Positions 17,023-25,510 of a stretch of DNA of 41,646 bases are shown piece by piece; position 1 is the stretch's first letter; each line of letters starts with the position of its first letter. Under the pieces are notes generated by a model, which saw only the letters and a list, made by a program, of their open reading frames with translations, ran no database searches and was not told the DNA's origin. The DNA is from an uncultured Anaeroplasma sp. GTDB taxonomy: Bacteria; Bacillota_I; Bacilli_A; Acholeplasmatales; Anaeroplasmataceae. The DNA is taken from assembly GCA_945920825.1 (NCBI GenBank), contig CAMEKD010000003.1, positions 1 to 41,646 of the forward strand, read 5' to 3'. Both the position numbers and the translations under genes were made by a program.

Positions 17023-18000
17023 TTAAAGTATGTTTACAAGTAAAGTAACCATTGGAATAGTTACCATGCATAATATCGTCGAAACCAAAACGCAATTTGC
17101 AGCAAGTTCTTCTTCGGCATGATGAATCTCTGCCATATTCAAGATTACCGAGGCACATGGCACTGCAGAAATGATTAATATTGCCTTTTTAAAGTCAGGG
17201 GTAAGAAAAGGTAGGAAGTATACGGTAAAAAAGCAGGCAACCGGAAAAATTATCATTTTGAAGAAGCAAATTAAATAAATGAATGGTCTAATCCATAAGG
17301 TTTTAAAGGAAACTGTCGCAAGACGAATACCTAAAATGAGCATACAAAGTGGAGTCGTCATTTGCCCTAATAAATTAATACCAGAAGCAAATGCATCAAC
17401 TATAGTAAAGCTTACAATTTTATCCCCAAAAATGAATGCAGGAACTGCAAGCAATAATCCAAAGGTTGTTGGATTCATTAACGCGGATTTTATGCTCATA
17501 TATTTTGTGTCATTTGTAAGACAAAATACCCCAACAGTAAATACTAATAAATTCATTGTTATAACATATATAGAAGAATAACAAGCCATTAAAGGATTTC
17601 CAGGCACTAAGGATACTACTAAAGGAAGTCCAAAGAAGCCTACATTACCTAAAACAGACCCACAGGTCAATAATCTATATTTTGCATCCTCATATTTCCT
17701 TCTTAATATAAAATATAGGATAAGCATAAATATGGCCTGTAATAAAAATGTTGCGATAGCAAAATATAGCATATCTAATGCCATTTGTCCTTTATTTAAA
17801 TCATTTATGCTTGCAGATACCGCAGCATTATAAAATGAATAAATAATCATACAAGGTCCGCAAATATATACTAGAATTGTTGACATCGTAGATAAATGCT
17901 TTTCAGATACTCTTTTAGTCTTGCATAAAAGAAATCCAGGTATTGCAAAGCATAAGGATACAGCAACTCGAATGACGCAGGTAATAAATGTATCAAGCAT
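17023..18000 (-). CDS. AEC family transporter (auxin efflux carrier type permease)
   Basis: This 325-residue membrane protein has about ten hydrophobic helices in two halves, as in the AEC/bile-acid transporter fold. Typical motifs are the early PGFLLCKTKRVSEKHLS loop, CGPCMIIYSF, GSVLGNVGFFGLPLV (conserved NxxFxGxP-type motif between halves), MTTPLCMLILGIRLA, and CASVILNMAEIHHAEEELAA near the end. Bacterial members move organic acids such as malate or malonate, or amino acids; the substrate is not clear here. It has its own promoter and terminator. Confidence 0.85.
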   Translation of the reverse strand: MLDTFITCVIRVAVSLCFAIPGFLLCKTKRVSEKHLSTMSTILVYICGPCMIIYSFYNAAVSASINDLNKGQMALDMLYFAIATFLLQAIFMLILYFILRRKYEDAKYRLLTCGSVLGNVGFFGLPLVVSLVPGNPLMACYSSIYVITMNLLVFTVGVFCLTNDTKYMSIKSALMNPTTFGLLLAVPAFIFGDKIVSFTIVDAFASGINLLGQMTTPLCMLILGIRLATVSFKTLWIRPFIYLICFFKMIIFPVACFFTVYFLPFLTPDFKKAILIISAVPCASVILNMAEIHHAEEELAANCVLVSTILCMVTIPMVTLLVNIL

Positions 18001-18021
18001 AATACCACTCCTTTAATGGTA

Positions 18022-18050
18022 ATTATAATAGATAGAGTCCTGCACTGCAA
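18022..18050 (-). promoter_or_regulatory. Promoter of the AEC transporter gene
   Basis: TTGCAG (plus 18045-18050), 17 bases, TATAAT (plus 18022-18027) on the minus strand. Confidence 0.65.
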
Positions 18051-18105
18051 AATGATAACATTTTCAAAAATGCACTCATTTCATTAAGATCTATGAATTA
18101 TTACA

Positions 18106-18132
18106 AAAACAAAAAGCCAGCCTAAGCTAGCT
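18106..18132 (-). terminator. Terminator of the aspartic-protease-like gene
   Basis: A stem AGCTAGC / GCTGGCT (one G-U pair, 4-base loop) is followed by TTTTTGTTTTTG on the minus strand. Confidence 0.72.
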
Positions 18133-18850
18133 ATTTCCATAATACTTGTTTATTCTTTATATCTATAGATAATATATCATATTCAAAATCATTGAAGCAT
18201 AATTCTCCATCTACGCCCAAGAAATCGAATTGATTCTTCAAGTTATTATCCATACTCGCTCCTGCAATGATTTTTAATTGACTCTTTTGGGTTAATGTAA
18301 AGAACATAAAATCACCAGATAACGTTCTTCCTAAGGAAGGATAATAATATTCTCTTCTATACGCATATTGAGCATGAGTGCAAATGTTTTGTCTAAATAT
18401 GCTAACGCACGCGCCCGTATCTAATATAAAAGGATGAGAACCTTCCTTAATCATACCAAGCACATCAACGTCATTAAAGATAATATAGTTTTGCTCTTTG
18501 ATCGTTTTTACAGTGTAATCAAAGCAAGAATTTGTTTCTATCGCTTCAAAAGAAAAAGAAACATAACCTTCCTTGATACGAATCGTTAAGCCATTCTTTA
18601 AAATGACATCTAAGCCGATTAATCCAGAAATATCATCATTAAGCTTATCTTTAGCAATTTGAGATAGCTTTTCCATTCTATCCTTTATAATTTCATTAAA
18701 GCCAGAGCTTTTATAAATAACACCATCGATTTCTATTCCATTCTTTTTAAAAAAACTATAAGGAGAGCCTGTATCAATTAAGAATAGATCCTTATCAATC
18801 TTTACAAATTTTAAAGCATCCACAGTAACTAATTCATATTTTTGATTCAT
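18131..18850 (-). CDS. Two-lobed aspartic-protease-like protein
   Basis: This 239-residue cytosolic-looking protein has no signal peptide. It has two retropepsin-like halves: LIDTGSPYSFF (D26-T-G) with the later hydrophobic-hydrophobic-Gly signature LIGLD (77-81), and FILDTGACVSIF (D144-T-G) with FLGVD (210-214). Both halves therefore carry the DTG plus hhG signature of clan AA aspartic proteases, which pair two catalytic Asp residues. Retropepsins do this as homodimers; here both lobes are on one chain, as in pepsin. The start was moved 18 bases in from the ORF-track start because GAGGTGG lies between the two ATGs, 5 bases before the second. Protease activity is inference; a non-catalytic binding protein is possible. 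Confidence 0.7.
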   Translation of the reverse strand: MNQKYELVTVDALKFVKIDKDLFLIDTGSPYSFFKKNGIEIDGVIYKSSGFNEIIKDRMEKLSQIAKDKLNDDISGLIGLDVILKNGLTIRIKEGYVSFSFEAIETNSCFDYTVKTIKEQNYIIFNDVDVLGMIKEGSHPFILDTGACVSIFRQNICTHAQYAYRREYYYPSLGRTLSGDFMFFTLTQKSQLKIIAGASMDNNLKNQFDFLGVDGELCFNDFEYDILSIDIKNKQVLWK

Positions 18851-18910
18851 AAAATCCACCTCAATCATCTATTTGTAGCATAACATTTTAAAGTATTTAA
18901 AACAATAGAG

Positions 18911-18938
18911 GAAAAAGAAAAGGATGCTTGCGCATCCT
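18911..18938 (-). terminator. Terminator of the hppA gene
   Basis: A 7-bp stem, AGGATGC / GCATCCT with a 4-base loop, is followed by TTTTCTTTTTCC on the minus strand, about 12 bases after the stop. Confidence 0.8.
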
Positions 18939-18949
18939 AATTCATTCAA

Positions 18950-21115
18950 TTACTTTTGAATCCAGCTAACGATTAATTCCCATAAGGACTTCATACCTGG
19001 AGCAGTTAATACTGGAATTAAAATTAAGGAAATAACAGACATAAGCTTAATTAAAATATCCATAGCTGGGCCTGCAGTATCCTTTAATGGATCACCAACA
19101 GTATCACCAGTTACTGCTGCATGATGAGTTTCAGAGCCCTTACCACCAAAGTTACCCTCTTCGACATACTTCTTTGCATTATCCCAAGCACCACCAGAGT
19201 TTGCCATGAATACAGCAAGCATGATTGCAGAAACTAATGCACCAATTAGAATACCACCTAAGCCGGCAGCACCTAATACTAAACCACCAATAATTGGAGA
19301 TATTACAGCAATTACGCCTGGTAGAATCATTTCTCTTAAGGACGCCTTAGTTGAAATATCAATACAACGATTATAATCAGGCACTACTTCACCTGTTAAA
19401 ATACCAGGATGTGTTGAGAACTGATCACGAATCTCTTCTACCATCTTATTTGCAGCCTTACCTACAGACGAAATAGTTAGCGCTGAGAATAAGTATGGAA
19501 GCATTGCACCAACAAGCATACCTACAAGTACTGCAGGGTTAGATAAAGAAATATCAACATGAGCAGCCTCAATAAATGAAACGATAAATGCTAAAGATGT
19601 TAACGTTGCAGAACCAATACAGAAGCCCTTACCAATGGCAGCAGTTGTATTACCAACAGAATCTAGATGATCCGTAATATGTCTTACATCCTCAGGTAAT
19701 TCAGCCATTTGAGCAATACCACCTGCATTATCAGAAATTGGACCATATCCATCAACAGAAACTGTAATACCTGCAGTAGATAGCATACCTACAGCAGCAA
19801 GTGCGATACCATAAGATCCAGCAAAGAAATAAGAAACTGCAATAGCAATTGCTAAAACAGCAATAGTTAAGCCAGTAGATTTCATACCAGAACCTAAACC
19901 AGCAATGATGTTTGTAGCATGACCAGTTTGAGATTCAGCAGCAATTCTCTTAACTTCCTTATAATCTGAAGAAGTATAAATTTCTGCAATGAAGCCAACA
20001 CCAATACCAGATGCTAAACCAGCTACAACAGCAATAATTAGCTGCCAACCAGAAATTGACTTTCCAGCTTGAGTTTCCACAGGATTAAGTCCAACGAAGA
20101 AAATTGCTAAGAATACTGTAGCAAGCAATACAATACCAGTTGCAATATATGTTGCAATATTTAATGCCTTATGTGGATTATTCCACTTTTTAGCACGGAA
20201 AATTAATACAGAAAATACTGCAGAAAGTACACCAACTCCGCAAATTAAAACAGGGAATAAAACATACTTTAAAGATACAGCGTCTGTAAAATTAAATGTT
20301 AATAAGGCCATAGTTAAGCATGAAATAATAGAACCAACATAGGATTCTGTTAAGTCAGAGCCCATACCTGCGATATCACCAACGTTATCACCAACATTAT
20401 CAGCGATTGTAGCTGGGTTTCTTGGGTCATCCTCTGGCATATTCTCTTCAACCTTACCAACTAAGTCAGCACCAACGTCAGCAGCTTTTGTATAAATACC
20501 ACCACCAACACGGCTGAATAATGCAATTAATGAACATCCTAAGGAATAACCAGCTAAAATGCTAACTGGAGCATTTACTAAATCTTTTAATTCTGCTCCT
20601 GGATTTATAGCATATTCAATACCAAATGAAGCTAAGAATATAGTTGCTAAACCTAATAGACCAAATCCTACAACGGATAAACCTAATACTGCACCACCTG
20701 AGAATGCAACCTTAAGTGCACTAGATAATCCTTCATCATTTGCACGAACAGCAGTTCTCGCATTAGCCTTTGTAGCAACAAACATACCAATCCAACCAGC
20801 TGTAGCTGAGAATACTGCACCAATAGCGAAGCAAATTGCAGCCTTCCAGCCTACTGCTTCTGCATCTTGAAGTGCAGGAATGAAGCCTAAGCAAGTTAAT
20901 AAAATTGCTACACCAATAATAAATGGTATGATAATCTTATATTCTCTTACTAAGAATGTCATTGCTCCTTTATGAATATATTTGTGGATTTCATCCACCT
21001 TTGCATTTGTAATCTTAACTCTAGATACCTTATGAAATAATACAAATACATAAAGTATTGTGATTAGAGTTGCAATGATTACTGCAAGTAGAACAAACAA
21101 TACTGTCTTGTCCAT
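18950..21115 (-). CDS. hppA: Membrane-bound ion-pumping pyrophosphatase, K+-dependent, probably Na+-pumping
   Basis: This 721-residue protein has about 16 membrane helices and hydrolyses PPi to drive ion export. The PPi site is intact: [19 protein letters not shown], and the C-terminal [10 protein letters not shown] and [30 protein letters not shown] has Ala and Gly at the positions that are Ala/Gly in K+-dependent and Lys/Thr in K+-independent enzymes. In [10 protein letters not shown], Glu lies 3 residues after the gate Asp, the position used by Na+-pumping enzymes such as that of Thermotoga; plant H+ pumps carry it 7 residues after. Na+ export, or Na+/H+, is thus more likely than pure H+ pumping. 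The gene is monocistronic with a consensus promoter and a long leader. Confidence 0.95.
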   Translation of the reverse strand: MDKTVLFVLLAVIIATLITILYVFVLFHKVSRVKITNAKVDEIHKYIHKGAMTFLVREYKIIIPFIIGVAILLTCLGFIPALQDAEAVGWKAAICFAIGAVFSATAGWIGMFVATKANARTAVRANDEGLSSALKVAFSGGAVLGLSVVGFGLLGLATIFLASFGIEYAINPGAELKDLVNAPVSILAGYSLGCSLIALFSRVGGGIYTKAADVGADLVGKVEENMPEDDPRNPATIADNVGDNVGDIAGMGSDLTESYVGSIISCLTMALLTFNFTDAVSLKYVLFPVLICGVGVLSAVFSVLIFRAKKWNNPHKALNIATYIATGIVLLATVFLAIFFVGLNPVETQAGKSISGWQLIIAVVAGLASGIGVGFIAEIYTSSDYKEVKRIAAESQTGHATNIIAGLGSGMKSTGLTIAVLAIAIAVSYFFAGSYGIALAAVGMLSTAGITVSVDGYGPISDNAGGIAQMAELPEDVRHITDHLDSVGNTTAAIGKGFCIGSATLTSLAFIVSFIEAAHVDISLSNPAVLVGMLVGAMLPYLFSALTISSVGKAANKMVEEIRDQFSTHPGILTGEVVPDYNRCIDISTKASLREMILPGVIAVISPIIGGLVLGAAGLGGILIGALVSAIMLAVFMANSGGAWDNAKKYVEEGNFGGKGSETHHAAVTGDTVGDPLKDTAGPAMDILIKLMSVISLILIPVLTAPGMKSLWELIVSWIQK

Positions 21116-21182
21116 ATTTTAATACACCTTCCTCGTTTTTGTTTTAATACTATATAATAGCGCTTTCATATAAAATTAGTGC

Positions 21183-21222
21183 AAAAAAAATAATGCTTTT
21201 TTAAAAAGAACTTAAAATGCAT
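21183..21222 (-). promoter_or_regulatory. Terminator-like hairpin in the hppA leader, possible attenuator
   Basis: Between the hppA promoter and ATG, the minus strand can pair ATGC-A-TTTT with AAAA-..-GCAT, followed by TATTTTTTTT. That is the form of a weak intrinsic terminator inside a 5' UTR, so read-through could be regulated. The stem is AT-rich with a bulge, so this is tentative. Confidence 0.35.
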
Positions 21223-21269
21223 CTTCTTTTAATCAGCTCATTCTATTAATAAGTATTGTTATGGAGTCT

Positions 21270-21298
21270 ATTATACCTATTTTTACAATATATGTCAA
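21270..21298 (-). promoter_or_regulatory. hppA promoter
   Basis: Exact consensus on the minus strand: TTGACA (plus 21293-21298), 17 bases, TATAAT (plus 21270-21275). Transcription should start near 21262, giving a leader of about 145 bases. Confidence 0.82.
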
Positions 21299-21360
21299 CA
21301 TGAACACGTTGTTTTTATAACGTAGTTACATAAATTTTAATAAAATGTCGTAAAAAAGAT

Positions 21361-21387
21361 AAAAAATCCGACCTAAATCGGATTTTT
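21361..21387 (-). terminator. Terminator of the aquaporin gene
   Basis: An 8-bp stem, AAATCCGA / TCGGATTT with a 6-base loop, is followed on the minus strand by a T-rich stretch, about 10 bases after the stop. Confidence 0.8.
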
Positions 21388-21396
21388 ATCATTCTT

Positions 21397-22143
21397 TTAT
21401 TCTTTTGTTTCTACTGTCTCAAGAGTTTCTGCTTGATCATCACAAGCCTTCTTTTCAAAGAATAAGCTATATACAACTGTAGCTAATGCACCACCAGCAA
21501 ATGGAGCTAACACCCAAATCCATACTTGACTTGCACTAGTTGTATTATCACCTGCAAATAGCTGACAAATCGCTGCTGAGAAGCCTCTTGCTGGATTAAC
21601 AGATGTACCAGTAAAGCCAATACCAATTAGATGAACTAGTGTTAATGCTAAACCAATAACAATTCCACCTAGCTTGCCATTTCCAAACTTCTTATCCGTA
21701 ACACCTATAATTGCAAATACAAAGATACAAGTTAATAAAACCTCAATTAAGAATGCTCCCATATAGCTCCATGCATCTAATTCTAATGTTTCATGGTTAT
21801 ATAATACTACACTAATCTCATTGCCACCTAAAGCGTCAAATTGTCTTGTGAATGCAGCAAGAAGCATTGTACCAACAAATGCACCAATAAATTGAGAAGC
21901 GCAATATACGCCAAACTCCTTCCATGTAATCTCTTTACGAATAGCCATAGCTAAAGATACAGCTGGATTGATATGACATCCTGAAATATTACCAATGGAA
22001 TAAGCCATAGCAACAATAACTAGACCAAAACCTAAGGATGTTGCAACTAAATTACCATTTGAAAAAACAGCAACACCGCAAGCAACAAGTGTTAATACAC
22101 AAGTACCAAAGGCTTCAGCAAATGCTTTTTTTAATAAATTCAT
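21397..22143 (-). CDS. MIP family channel (aquaporin)
   Basis: This 248-residue protein has six membrane helices and two re-entrant NPA half-helices: GCHINPAVSLAM in the first half and SVNPARGFSAAI in the second. The Arg directly after the second NPA is the selectivity-filter Arg. Small residues and a long extracellular loop (LGGNEISVVLYNHETLELD) are visible. The lack of a clear GlpF-type Asp after NPA (NPARD) favours a water channel of AqpZ type over a glycerol facilitator, but this is not decisive. The tail is acidic (DDQAETLETVETKE). It has its own promoter and terminator and no glycerol kinase nearby. Confidence 0.9.
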   Translation of the reverse strand: MNLLKKAFAEAFGTCVLTLVACGVAVFSNGNLVATSLGFGLVIVAMAYSIGNISGCHINPAVSLAMAIRKEITWKEFGVYCASQFIGAFVGTMLLAAFTRQFDALGGNEISVVLYNHETLELDAWSYMGAFLIEVLLTCIFVFAIIGVTDKKFGNGKLGGIVIGLALTLVHLIGIGFTGTSVNPARGFSAAICQLFAGDNTTSASQVWIWVLAPFAGGALATVVYSLFFEKKACDDQAETLETVETKE

Positions 22144-22166
22144 TTTGATTTTCCTCCTTATGGATA

Positions 22167-22194
22167 ATTATATCACTTATTTTCCATAATATAA
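22167..22194 (-). promoter_or_regulatory. Promoter of the aquaporin gene
   Basis: TATAAT (plus 22167-22172) with TTATAT 16 bases upstream on the minus strand. Confidence 0.45.
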
Positions 22195-22221
22195 CTATGT
22201 TTTGTGCTTTGTGAAAAAAGA

Positions 22222-22248
22222 AAATAAAAAAACGCCAAAACTGGCGTT
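22222..22248 (-). terminator. Terminator of the propeller-like protein gene
   Basis: A 7-bp stem, AACGCCA / TGGCGTT with a 4-base loop, is followed by TTTTTTATTTTC on the minus strand, overlapping the stop codon. Confidence 0.82.
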
Positions 22249-23240
22249 TATTCATGCATATAATCATAACTATAAATATAACTTCCTCTAAACAATAAGC
22301 CAAATAAATATTTATGAGAAGAAGATTCATTTAATGTATATAGTAAATTATTAGAATATACAATTCCTTCAACCATAGGAGAAACCTTGATGGACTTAAC
22401 TAATACTTCATCATTGTATACATAATATGGAATATCATGTCCATCTATTTTAATGGTTGATTTAGATGATGTAGGAATTTGATAAATAGCAATTTGAGCT
22501 GGATTTATCGCATAAGATTCTGAAAATGCAACACCATCAGGAGTAAATGCCATCCCCTGTACATCATTTGGAATAGAATATGCCTTGGTTGGAGCACTTC
22601 CAATTGTACCATCACTATTTAAATTATAGCTTAACATAATTGCCTTTGCATCCTCTGGCATCCAAGCTCTATTGGTTGTTGCTTTAACATCATATGTTTT
22701 ATGACCATCATGATTAAATTCACCAACGTATAATATATCATCTTCTACATTTATAAAAGCAGTACCAACATAAACATCACATTCTGCCTTTGCAGTTATA
22801 TATTCTCCATTCTTGGCATTATATGCTTCTAAAAGATTGAATGTATAAATGAATTGTCTTCCTGTTGAAGCACCATTACCACCAGATAGCAATAAATAAT
22901 CCTTATAAATGGTTACACCACCAAAGTGATCTTTGCAAACATCGCCAGTAGTAGATTTTGCATAAATCCATTTTACATTTTTATCCTTGTCTACAAAATA
23001 GATTCTGCCTTCTTTTTCTGTATATCCAGAAATTATAAATGTATTTGTCTTTTCATCTAGTTCTAATCCCTGCGGAGTAAATCCATCGAATAAACCAGGA
23101 ATTGGGATTTCTCTAGTAGCATAATCGTAAAAATCCTTTAATACGATATGTCCTGTGATTCTCATAGTTACATATAGCAAAGCTATGGCAAGTAATAAAA
23201 AGCCAAGAACTTGCATAATTCTTTTTAGTATTTTCATCAT
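22248..23240 (-). CDS. Membrane-anchored beta-propeller-like protein
   Basis: This 330-residue protein has one N-terminal membrane helix (about residues 9-30, LGFLLLAIALLYVTM), with the rest outside the cell. The extracellular part shows repeating blade-like units: FTPQGLELDEKTNTFIISGY, then DDILYVGEF, NDVQGMAFTPDGVAFSES, and VEGIVYSNNLLYTLNES. These resemble six-bladed SMP-30/NHL-type propellers. Such proteins may be lactonases or binding proteins; no catalytic set can be named. It is preceded by AAAGGATGTGAT and is monocistronic. The overlapping 71-aa ORF at 22115-22330 in another frame is a shadow. Confidence 0.72.
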   Translation of the reverse strand: MMKILKRIMQVLGFLLLAIALLYVTMRITGHIVLKDFYDYATREIPIPGLFDGFTPQGLELDEKTNTFIISGYTEKEGRIYFVDKDKNVKWIYAKSTTGDVCKDHFGGVTIYKDYLLLSGGNGASTGRQFIYTFNLLEAYNAKNGEYITAKAECDVYVGTAFINVEDDILYVGEFNHDGHKTYDVKATTNRAWMPEDAKAIMLSYNLNSDGTIGSAPTKAYSIPNDVQGMAFTPDGVAFSESYAINPAQIAIYQIPTSSKSTIKIDGHDIPYYVYNDEVLVKSIKVSPMVEGIVYSNNLLYTLNESSSHKYLFGLLFRGSYIYSYDYMHE

Positions 23241-23396
23241 ATCACATCCTTTTTATTTCTTATAGCAAAAGAACAAAATGGTAAATAAATTTCCCCTTAA
23301 GGAGCTTAGGCTTTTTTAGTGCTTCATTATAATTTCTACTTAATACAAGTATATACTAATAGTGAAAATAAATAAAGTTTAAAATTTGCGAATAAA

Positions 23397-23423
23397 AGAA
23401 AAAAGCGACTATATAAAAGTCGC
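23397..23423 (-). terminator. Terminator of tRNA-Ser
   Basis: A 6-bp stem, GCGACT / AGTCGC with a 7-base loop, is followed by TTTTTTCTTT on the minus strand, 12 bases after the tRNA. Confidence 0.8.
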
Positions 23424-23435
23424 ATCAATCCAACG

Positions 23436-23526
23436 TGGCGTCGACGGAGGGATTCGAACCCTCGCGCCAGTTACCCAACCTACTTCCTTAGCAGGGAAGC
23501 CTCTTGAGCCTCTTGAGTACGTCGAC
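23436..23526 (-). tRNA. tRNA-Ser (anticodon GCT, reads AGC/AGU)
   Basis: A 91-base class II tRNA with encoded CCA. The acceptor stem pairs GTCGACG with CGTCGAC, and the discriminator base is G, as usual for serine. The anticodon arm is CTTCC-CTGCTAA-GGAAG, with anticodon GCT. A long variable arm follows, then the T arm GAGGG-TTCGAAT-CCCTC. It has a promoter 22 bases upstream and a terminator just downstream, so it is a single-gene unit between recA and the propeller-like gene. No integrase or attachment-site duplication is beside it. Confidence 0.96.
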
Positions 23527-23547
23527 ATCTACCAAGGTTGCTACATC

Positions 23548-23576
23548 ATTATAGCAAATTGAAAATCCAAAGTCAA
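23548..23576 (-). promoter_or_regulatory. tRNA-Ser promoter
   Basis: TTGACT (plus 23571-23576), 17 bases, TATAAT (plus 23548-23553) on the minus strand. Confidence 0.78.
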
Positions 23577-23587
23577 CAGAAATTTAG

Positions 23588-23606
23588 GGACTCTTAGCGA
23601 GTCCCA
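23588..23606 (-). terminator. Possible terminator after recA
   Basis: A 7-bp stem, GGGACTC / GAGTCCC with a 5-base loop, lies 12 bases after recA. The T tract is weak (TAAATTTC), so termination may be partial. Confidence 0.5.
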
Positions 23607-23617
23607 TATTTCATAAA

Positions 23618-24598
23618 TTATAAAGCACGAACCTTATCTTCGATTTCCTTTGCAACCTCAGGATTATTTAATAAGAATTCCTTTGCATTCTCTCTACCCT
23701 GGCCAATTTTATTTCCTTCGTAAGAGAACCAAGCACCGCTCTTATGAATAATATCTGCATTCACAGCCATATCGACAATTTCACCAATTTTAGAAATACC
23801 CTTACCGTAAACGATATCTACCTCAGCAGTCTTAAATGGTGGGGCAACCTTATTCTTTACAACCTTAATAGCTGTACGGTTACCAATGACGGTTGTGCCA
23901 TCCTTAATAGCTTCGCCCCTTCTGATTTCCATACGGATGGAGGCAAAAAACTTTAATGCTCTACCACCGGTTGTAGTTTCAGGGTTGCCAAACATAACAC
24001 CAACCTTCTCACGAATTTGGTTGATGAAGATAGCAACACAATTTGTTTTAGCAATAATACCAGATAGCTTACGCATAGCTTGGGACATTAATCTTGCATG
24101 TAAACCAACATGAGAATCTCCCATATCGCCATTTAATTCAGCCTCGGGAACTAATGCTGCAACGGAGTCAATAACTATAATATCTACAGAACCACTCTTT
24201 ATTAATGCTTCTGCAATCTCTAGTGCCTGTTCGCCTGAGTCTGGCTGAGATAAAATTAAATTTTCAACATCAACACCTAAATTTTTTGCGTATACAGGGT
24301 CTAGTGCATGCTCTGCATCAATAAATGCTGCATAGCCACCGGTAGCTTGTGCATTTGCAATTGCATGAAGTGCGAATGTAGTCTTACCTGAGGATTCAGG
24401 ACCATAAATCTCAATAACTCTTCCCTTAGGGTAGCCACCTACGCCTAGGGCCTTATCTAATCCAATAGAACCAGAAGGTATAACCTCAACCTTTTGATCT
24501 ACTCTATCTCCAAGACGCATAACAGAGCCTTTTCCAAACTCCTTTTCAATGGTCTTAAGTGCATTTTCAAGAGCTTGTTCTCTTGTGACTTCTGCCAT
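23618..24598 (-). CDS. recA: Recombinase RecA
   Basis: This 326-residue protein catalyses ATP-dependent strand exchange and, where present, LexA cleavage. Walker A is GPESSGKTT, the Walker B region is [12 protein letters not shown], loop L1 has [15 protein letters not shown], and [22 protein letters not shown] is the highly conserved L2 region. The C-terminal domain is short and lacks the usual acidic tail, so the protein is about 20 residues shorter than Bacillus RecA, as in some reduced-genome relatives. AGGAGG precedes the ATG. It lies 15 bases after pgsA, as in many Bacillota (pgsA-cinA-recA), but cinA is absent here. I found no obvious DinR/LexA box upstream. Confidence 0.97.
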   Translation of the reverse strand: MAEVTREQALENALKTIEKEFGKGSVMRLGDRVDQKVEVIPSGSIGLDKALGVGGYPKGRVIEIYGPESSGKTTFALHAIANAQATGGYAAFIDAEHALDPVYAKNLGVDVENLILSQPDSGEQALEIAEALIKSGSVDIIVIDSVAALVPEAELNGDMGDSHVGLHARLMSQAMRKLSGIIAKTNCVAIFINQIREKVGVMFGNPETTTGGRALKFFASIRMEIRRGEAIKDGTTVIGNRTAIKVVKNKVAPPFKTAEVDIVYGKGISKIGEIVDMAVNADIIHKSGAWFSYEGNKIGQGRENAKEFLLNNPEVAKEIEDKVRAL

Positions 24599-24613
24599 AT
24601 ATTTTTCCTCCTA

Positions 24614-25246
24614 TTATACTGATTCGAGTAATATATCCTTAGCATTCTTTAAATAAACGATACCAGAATATATTGTGAGTATTACTGAAACATATACTAA
24701 TACTAACGCAAGGATTGCAATAGATACATGTACGGTTGCAATAAATGCAAAAATTAAAGCAATCATAGTAACAAATGTCTTAACCTTACCAGACATTCCA
24801 GCAGCAATTACCTCGCCCTTTTGTGCGGCAACAAGTCGAACTCCTGAAACCATAAGCTCACGAATTAAAATGATCGCAACTGCCCAAAGTGGTGTAACGG
24901 TAAGATGATATGGCCATCCTTCCAATACAGATGCAGGATAATGCTGTAAATCATTTTGAACCATTAAGATTAAAAAGGATGTCAATACAAGCATCTTATC
25001 TGCAAGTGGGTCTGCAAATTTACCAAATGTAGTAACCAAATTATATTTTCTTGCAATGTGACCATCCAAAAAATCGGTAATCGATGCAAGAATAAATATC
25101 ATTAAATTAACGAAATTTGCAATAGTCAAATAACAACCACTATCATGAAAAATATAATGATTATTTAATGCAGGAATACATGCAACCGTAACCATTAGAG
25201 GTACTGCTATAATTCTACCTATTGTTAGTTTATTAGGTAATGTCAT
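24614..25246 (-). CDS. pgsA: CDP-diacylglycerol-glycerol-3-phosphate 3-phosphatidyltransferase
   Basis: This 210-residue integral membrane enzyme makes phosphatidylglycerol phosphate, the first step of PG and cardiolipin synthesis. The CDP-alcohol phosphotransferase motif DG-x2-AR-x8-G-x3-D-x3-D is complete (SITDFLDGHIARKY, then GKFADPLADKM). The N-terminus TLPNKLTIGRI is typical. The ORF-track start lies 9 codons upstream. The ATG at 25246 has AGGAAGTGA before it and matches the family start. It is the first gene of the pgsA-recA unit. Confidence 0.93.
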   Translation of the reverse strand: MTLPNKLTIGRIIAVPLMVTVACIPALNNHYIFHDSGCYLTIANFVNLMIFILASITDFLDGHIARKYNLVTTFGKFADPLADKMLVLTSFLILMVQNDLQHYPASVLEGWPYHLTVTPLWAVAIILIRELMVSGVRLVAAQKGEVIAAGMSGKVKTFVTMIALIFAFIATVHVSIAILALVLVYVSVILTIYSGIVYLKNAKDILLESV

Positions 25247-25381
25247 AAAATCACTTCCTATGAAAAATATCAAAGATATTATATCATAGAAACGATTATT
25301 CTAAAAGAAATAAATCAATCTTCTTTCAAAAAGTATTTTATCTTAGTTTTAAAACTATTAGCCGCTTTCGTCGACAAATTC

Positions 25382-25410
25382 ATTATACCACAAAAATATG
25401 GCTTAGTTAA
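25382..25410 (-). promoter_or_regulatory. Promoter of pgsA-recA
   Basis: An extended -10, TGGTATAAT (TATAAT at plus 25382-25387), has TTAACT 17 bases upstream on the minus strand, giving a leader of about 130 bases. A second TATAAT (plus 25278-25283) closer to pgsA has a poor -35. No gene was seen in 25247-25489. Confidence 0.5.
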
Positions 25411-25422
25411 GCCATTTTTTAA
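25399..25422. terminator. Perfect palindromic hairpin, terminator-like on the plus strand
   Basis: ATGGCTTA-GT-TAAGCCAT is followed by TTTTTTAA on the plus strand and ATTTTTG on the minus strand. It overlaps the pgsA -35 region. No plus-strand gene lies upstream, so it may simply insulate the divergent mutY and pgsA promoters. Confidence 0.4.
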
Positions 25423-25489
25423 TTTCACAACGCCTCGTAAAATGTCCTTATTTTTTATTATTTTTTAGGTTATTTTTATCAAATTATGC

Positions 25490-25495
25490 TATAAT
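25490..25495 (+). promoter_or_regulatory. -10 box of mutY
   Basis: TATAAT in the context GCTATAATACTC lies 15 bases before the mutY ATG, so the 5' UTR is very short. A -35 element is not clear. Confidence 0.45.
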
Positions 25496-25510
25496 ACTCA
25501 TGGTGATTTT

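Noticed and set aside
16970-17158. N-terminal extension of the 16379 gene
   Set aside because: It overlaps the 3' end of the AEC gene in another frame and crosses its terminator; the ATG at 16969 has a good ribosome binding site.
22115-22330. 71-aa hydrophobic ORF
   Set aside because: It lies in another frame across the end of the propeller-like gene and runs through its terminator; a shadow.
23436-23526. tRNA-Ser as an integration site
   Set aside because: No duplicated tRNA 3' end or integrase is adjacent; both neighbours are ordinary single-unit genes.
25247-25510. DinR/LexA box for recA
   Set aside because: No GAAC-N4-GTTC type palindrome was found upstream of pgsA or recA.
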